Assembly: GCA_015494005.1 (NCBI GenBank) | Contig: WGCB01000643.1 | Span: forward strand, 1-8,610 | Reading direction: 5' to 3' | Length of the DNA stretch: 8,610 nt | Source of the DNA: Caldilineaceae bacterium | GTDB lineage: Bacteria > Chloroflexota > Anaerolineae > Caldilineales > Caldilineaceae | Shown: piece by piece, positions 7,062 to 8,610 of the stretch | How positions within the stretch are numbered: position 1 is the first letter of the stretch | Layout: each line of letters opens with the position of its first letter | The notes under the pieces: generated by a model | What the model was told of the DNA's origin: nothing | The model's input: only the letters and a program-made list of their open reading frames with translations | Database searches by the model: none | Made by a program: the position numbers and the translations under genes

Positions 7062-7864
7062 ATGTTCCTGACCATCGACATCGGCAACAGCCATATTGTC
7101 ATCGGGGCCTATCCCCACCCAGCCTCCGCGGACCCGAAGGCCCGCATGGCCGAGCAGCCCCTGGCCACCTGGCGTCTGCAGACGGATCGCCTGCGCACTG
7201 GGGACGAGTACCGGCTCCTCCTGCGCCAGCTCTGGGAGGAGAAGGGTTACCGCCCGGACCTCTTCCAGGCCACCGGCATCGTCAGCGTGGTGGCGCCCCT
7301 CACGGACATCTGGGTGCCCCTGTTGACGGATCTGCTGGGCCAGCCGCCCCTGGTGATCCGCGCCGGGCTGGAGGTGGGGCTGACCCTGGCCCTGCGCCGG
7401 CCCGAGGTGGTGGGCGCGGATCGGCTGGTGGACGCAGTGGCCGCCTACCGCCGCTTCGGCGGGCCGGTCATCGCCGTGGACTTCGGCACGGCCACCACCT
7501 TCAACGTGGTCACCCGGGATGGGCACTTCCTGGGTGGGGCCATCGCACCGGGCCTGGGCACCGTGACCAACGCCCTCATCGAGCGGGCTAGCGCCCTGCC
7601 CGCTGTGGAGCTCACCCCGCCTCCCTCGGCCATCGGCTCGGACACGGTCCCGGCCATCCAGTCCGGCCTGGTCTACGGCTACGTGGGCCTGGTGGAGGGG
7701 CTGCTCTCTCCCGGCTGCAGGCGGAGCTGGGCGAGCCGGCCCAGGTGGTGGCCACCGGGGGATTGGGGCACATCGTGGCCCCTTTGACCGACGCCATCCA
7801 CCAGTACGATCCCTGGCTCACCCTGGCCGGCGTGCGGGAAGTCTATTTGATGAATCGGGAGTAG
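7062..7864 (+). CDS. coaX: Type III pantothenate kinase, frameshifted near the 3' end
   Basis: Catalyses ATP-dependent phosphorylation of pantothenate, the first step to CoA. Visible motifs are [15 protein letters not shown] (1-15, phosphate loop), GADR (118-121, with the likely catalytic Asp120), [11 protein letters not shown] (140-150), GGAIAPGL (158-165) and [15 protein letters not shown] (201-215). ATG 7062 fits the usual family N-terminus. After codon 215 the frame breaks. As written it reads off-family residues to TGA 7785-7787. The other frame from about 7709 gives [17 protein letters not shown], ending [13 protein letters not shown] and TAG at 7862-7864, the normal C-terminus. Removing one CT from the CTCTCTC run at 7704-7710 restores [11 protein letters not shown] exactly, so a 2-nt insertion is the simplest cause. 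It is either a sequencing error or a true truncation that removes the ATGG motif and the last helix. coaBC follows. Confidence 0.9.
7704..7710 (+). repeat. CT microsatellite at the coaX frameshift
   Basis: CTCTCTC is three CT units plus C, followed by CC. It lies exactly where the coaX frame switches. With two units the gene reads CTG CTC TCC CGG CTG and stays in the family frame. Such a short run is a weak slippage site but the most economical place for the change. Confidence 0.6.
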
Positions 7865-7973
7865 GGATCTGGAAGGTGGGAGCAGGTGGCACGATGACAG
7901 GGTGACCGGATGGGTCCTTGCGGAAACGGATCGCCAGTCTCCAGTCTCCCAATCGCTCAACCGCCCAATCAGC

Positions 7974-8004
7974 CCATCAACGAATCAACCAATCAACCAA
8001 TCAA
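7974..8004. repeat. Tandem 8-bp repeats before coaBC
   Basis: Units CGAATCAA (7981-7988), CCAATCAA (7989-7996) and CCAATCAA (7997-8004) follow a partial CCATCAA (7974-7980). Looser copies (CCAATCGCTCAA, CCCAATCAGC) lie upstream to about 7949, and CAGTCTC is doubled at about 7935-7948. The 150-nt gap between coaX and coaBC holds nothing else I can name. No ribosome binding site is seen directly before the coaBC start. Confidence 0.65.
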
Positions 8005-8014
8005 CGAACCTCTC

Positions 8015-8610
8015 ATGGCACCGATCCTGAACGGAAAACGCATCATCCTGGGGGTGAGCGGAGGCATCGCCGCCTACAAGGCCGTGACCCTGGCCAGCCG
8101 TCTGACCCAGGCCAACGCCATCGTGGACGTGATCATGACCCCCTCCGCGGCCAAGTTCGTCACTCCCTTGACCTTCCAGGCCATCACCCAGCGCCCGGTG
8201 GCCGACGACATCTTCGAGAGCTGGCAGGACACGGGCCGCCTGCGCATCGGCCACGTGGCCCTGGCCCACGCCGCGGACCTCTTCATCGTGGCCCCGGCCA
8301 CGGCCCAGACCCTCACCCGCCTGGCCCTGGGCATGAGCGATGACCTCCTCAGCATCACCGCGCTCAGCTATCGGGGCCCCATGCTCCTGGCCCCGGCCAT
8401 GGAGACCAACATGTGGACCCACCCGGCCACCCAGGAGCACGTGGAGGTCCTGCGTCGCCGGGGCGTGGACTTCGTGGGGCCAGCCCAGGGGCGCCTGGCC
8501 TCGGGGGAGTACGGCGCGGGGCGCATGAGCGAGCCCGAGGAGATCTTCGAGGTGGCCTGCAAGGTCCTGGGCCGGGGCGGGCCCCTGGAGGGGGTGCGGG
8601 TGGTGATCAC
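8015..8610 (+). CDS. coaBC: CoaBC bifunctional phosphopantothenoylcysteine decarboxylase/synthase (3' partial)
   Basis: 198 codons are visible before the right edge, all from the N-terminal flavin-dependent decarboxylase half (CoaC). The usual CoaBC protein is about 400 aa, so the CTP-dependent synthetase half would follow, and LEGVRVVI at the edge looks like its first strand. Motifs: GVSGGIAAYKA (13-23, FMN-binding start), HVALAHAADLFIVAPATA (80-97) with the probable catalytic His80, PAMETNMW (127-134) and GRLASGEYGAGRMSEPEEI (159-177). Two usual residues differ. The Asn of the PxMNxxMW motif is Glu130, and the Cys of the substrate clamp (LACG) is Ser163. I recall similar paired changes (PAMD with LASG) in Bacteroidetes, so this is more likely a subtype than a dead enzyme. 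ATG 8015 is preceded by no Shine-Dalgarno, only by AATCAACC repeats. It forms a CoA cluster with coaX. Confidence 0.92.
   Translation, partial: MAPILNGKRIILGVSGGIAAYKAVTLASRLTQANAIVDVIMTPSAAKFVTPLTFQAITQRPVADDIFESWQDTGRLRIGHVALAHAADLFIVAPATAQTLTRLALGMSDDLLSITALSYRGPMLLAPAMETNMWTHPATQEHVEVLRRRGVDFVGPAQGRLASGEYGAGRMSEPEEIFEVACKVLGRGGPLEGVRVVI

Noticed and set aside
7704..7715. Programmed -1 ribosomal frameshift in coaX
   Set aside because: The sequence has no X XXY YYZ slippery heptamer and no clear stimulatory pseudoknot was seen. A 2-nt insertion in the CT run is simpler. Not fully excluded without peptide data.
7918..8528. Open frames at 7918-8343 and 8340-8528 (plus) as separate genes
   Set aside because: They overlap coaBC in another frame. 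Only the frame starting at 8015 shows CoaC motifs throughout.

Overview
This GC-rich window looks like a chromosomal segment from a bacterium of the phylum Chloroflexota, probably near the Caldilinea/Litorilinea branch. The hints are high GC, a secreted protein with a Thr-Pro stalk ending in a WRYYFPLVFR-type C-terminus (a tail I associate with Chloroflexota exported proteins), and GTAGGGG-type intergenic palindromes. The placement is from recall and no search was run.

Layout. (1) 1-491, plus strand: the 3' end of a surface or secreted protein made of a Thr/Pro linker, an IPT/TIG domain and the aromatic C-terminal tail. (2) 516-554: a hairpin with T-runs on both sides that can terminate transcription from both directions. 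(3) 585-4484, minus strand: a complete ABC importer operon of the ferric-iron/phosphonate type, in the order lipoprotein binding protein, fused double permease, ATPase. It is preceded by a plausible promoter and a leader of about 144 nt that can form two mutually exclusive structures, one of them terminator-like. A perfect hairpin separates the binding-protein gene from the permease gene. (4) 4681-4780: GC-rich hairpins between the two minus-strand operons. (5) 4830-6767, minus strand: an Lrp/AsnC-family regulator followed 24 nt later by a tyrosine phenol-lyase. Active-site residues favour tyrosine phenol-lyase over tryptophanase. (6) 6768-7061: a divergent control region with an AT-rich promoter for the regulator, a GTAGGGG palindromic element, and a promoter for coaX placed so that the coaX mRNA would be leaderless. 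(7) 7062-8610, plus strand: coenzyme A biosynthesis, with coaX (type III pantothenate kinase) then coaBC (phosphopantothenoylcysteine decarboxylase/synthase, cut by the window end). coaX is frameshifted near its 3' end at a short CT repeat.

How the genes work together. CoaX phosphorylates pantothenate. CoaBC then adds cysteine and decarboxylates the product, so the pair covers the first steps from pantothenate towards CoA. The Lrp-type regulator probably senses an amino acid and controls its own operon with the lyase, which splits tyrosine to phenol, pyruvate and ammonia. The ABC operon takes up an anionic or metal solute of unknown identity, because its binding protein belongs to the FbpA/AfuA family but lacks the usual iron-binding tyrosine pair. 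No mobile element, CRISPR array, tRNA or rRNA was seen, and the gene content is largely ordinary metabolism. The most unusual signals are the two-state leader upstream of the ABC operon, the coaX frameshift, the predicted leaderless coaX start and the Chloroflexota-type C-terminal tail.
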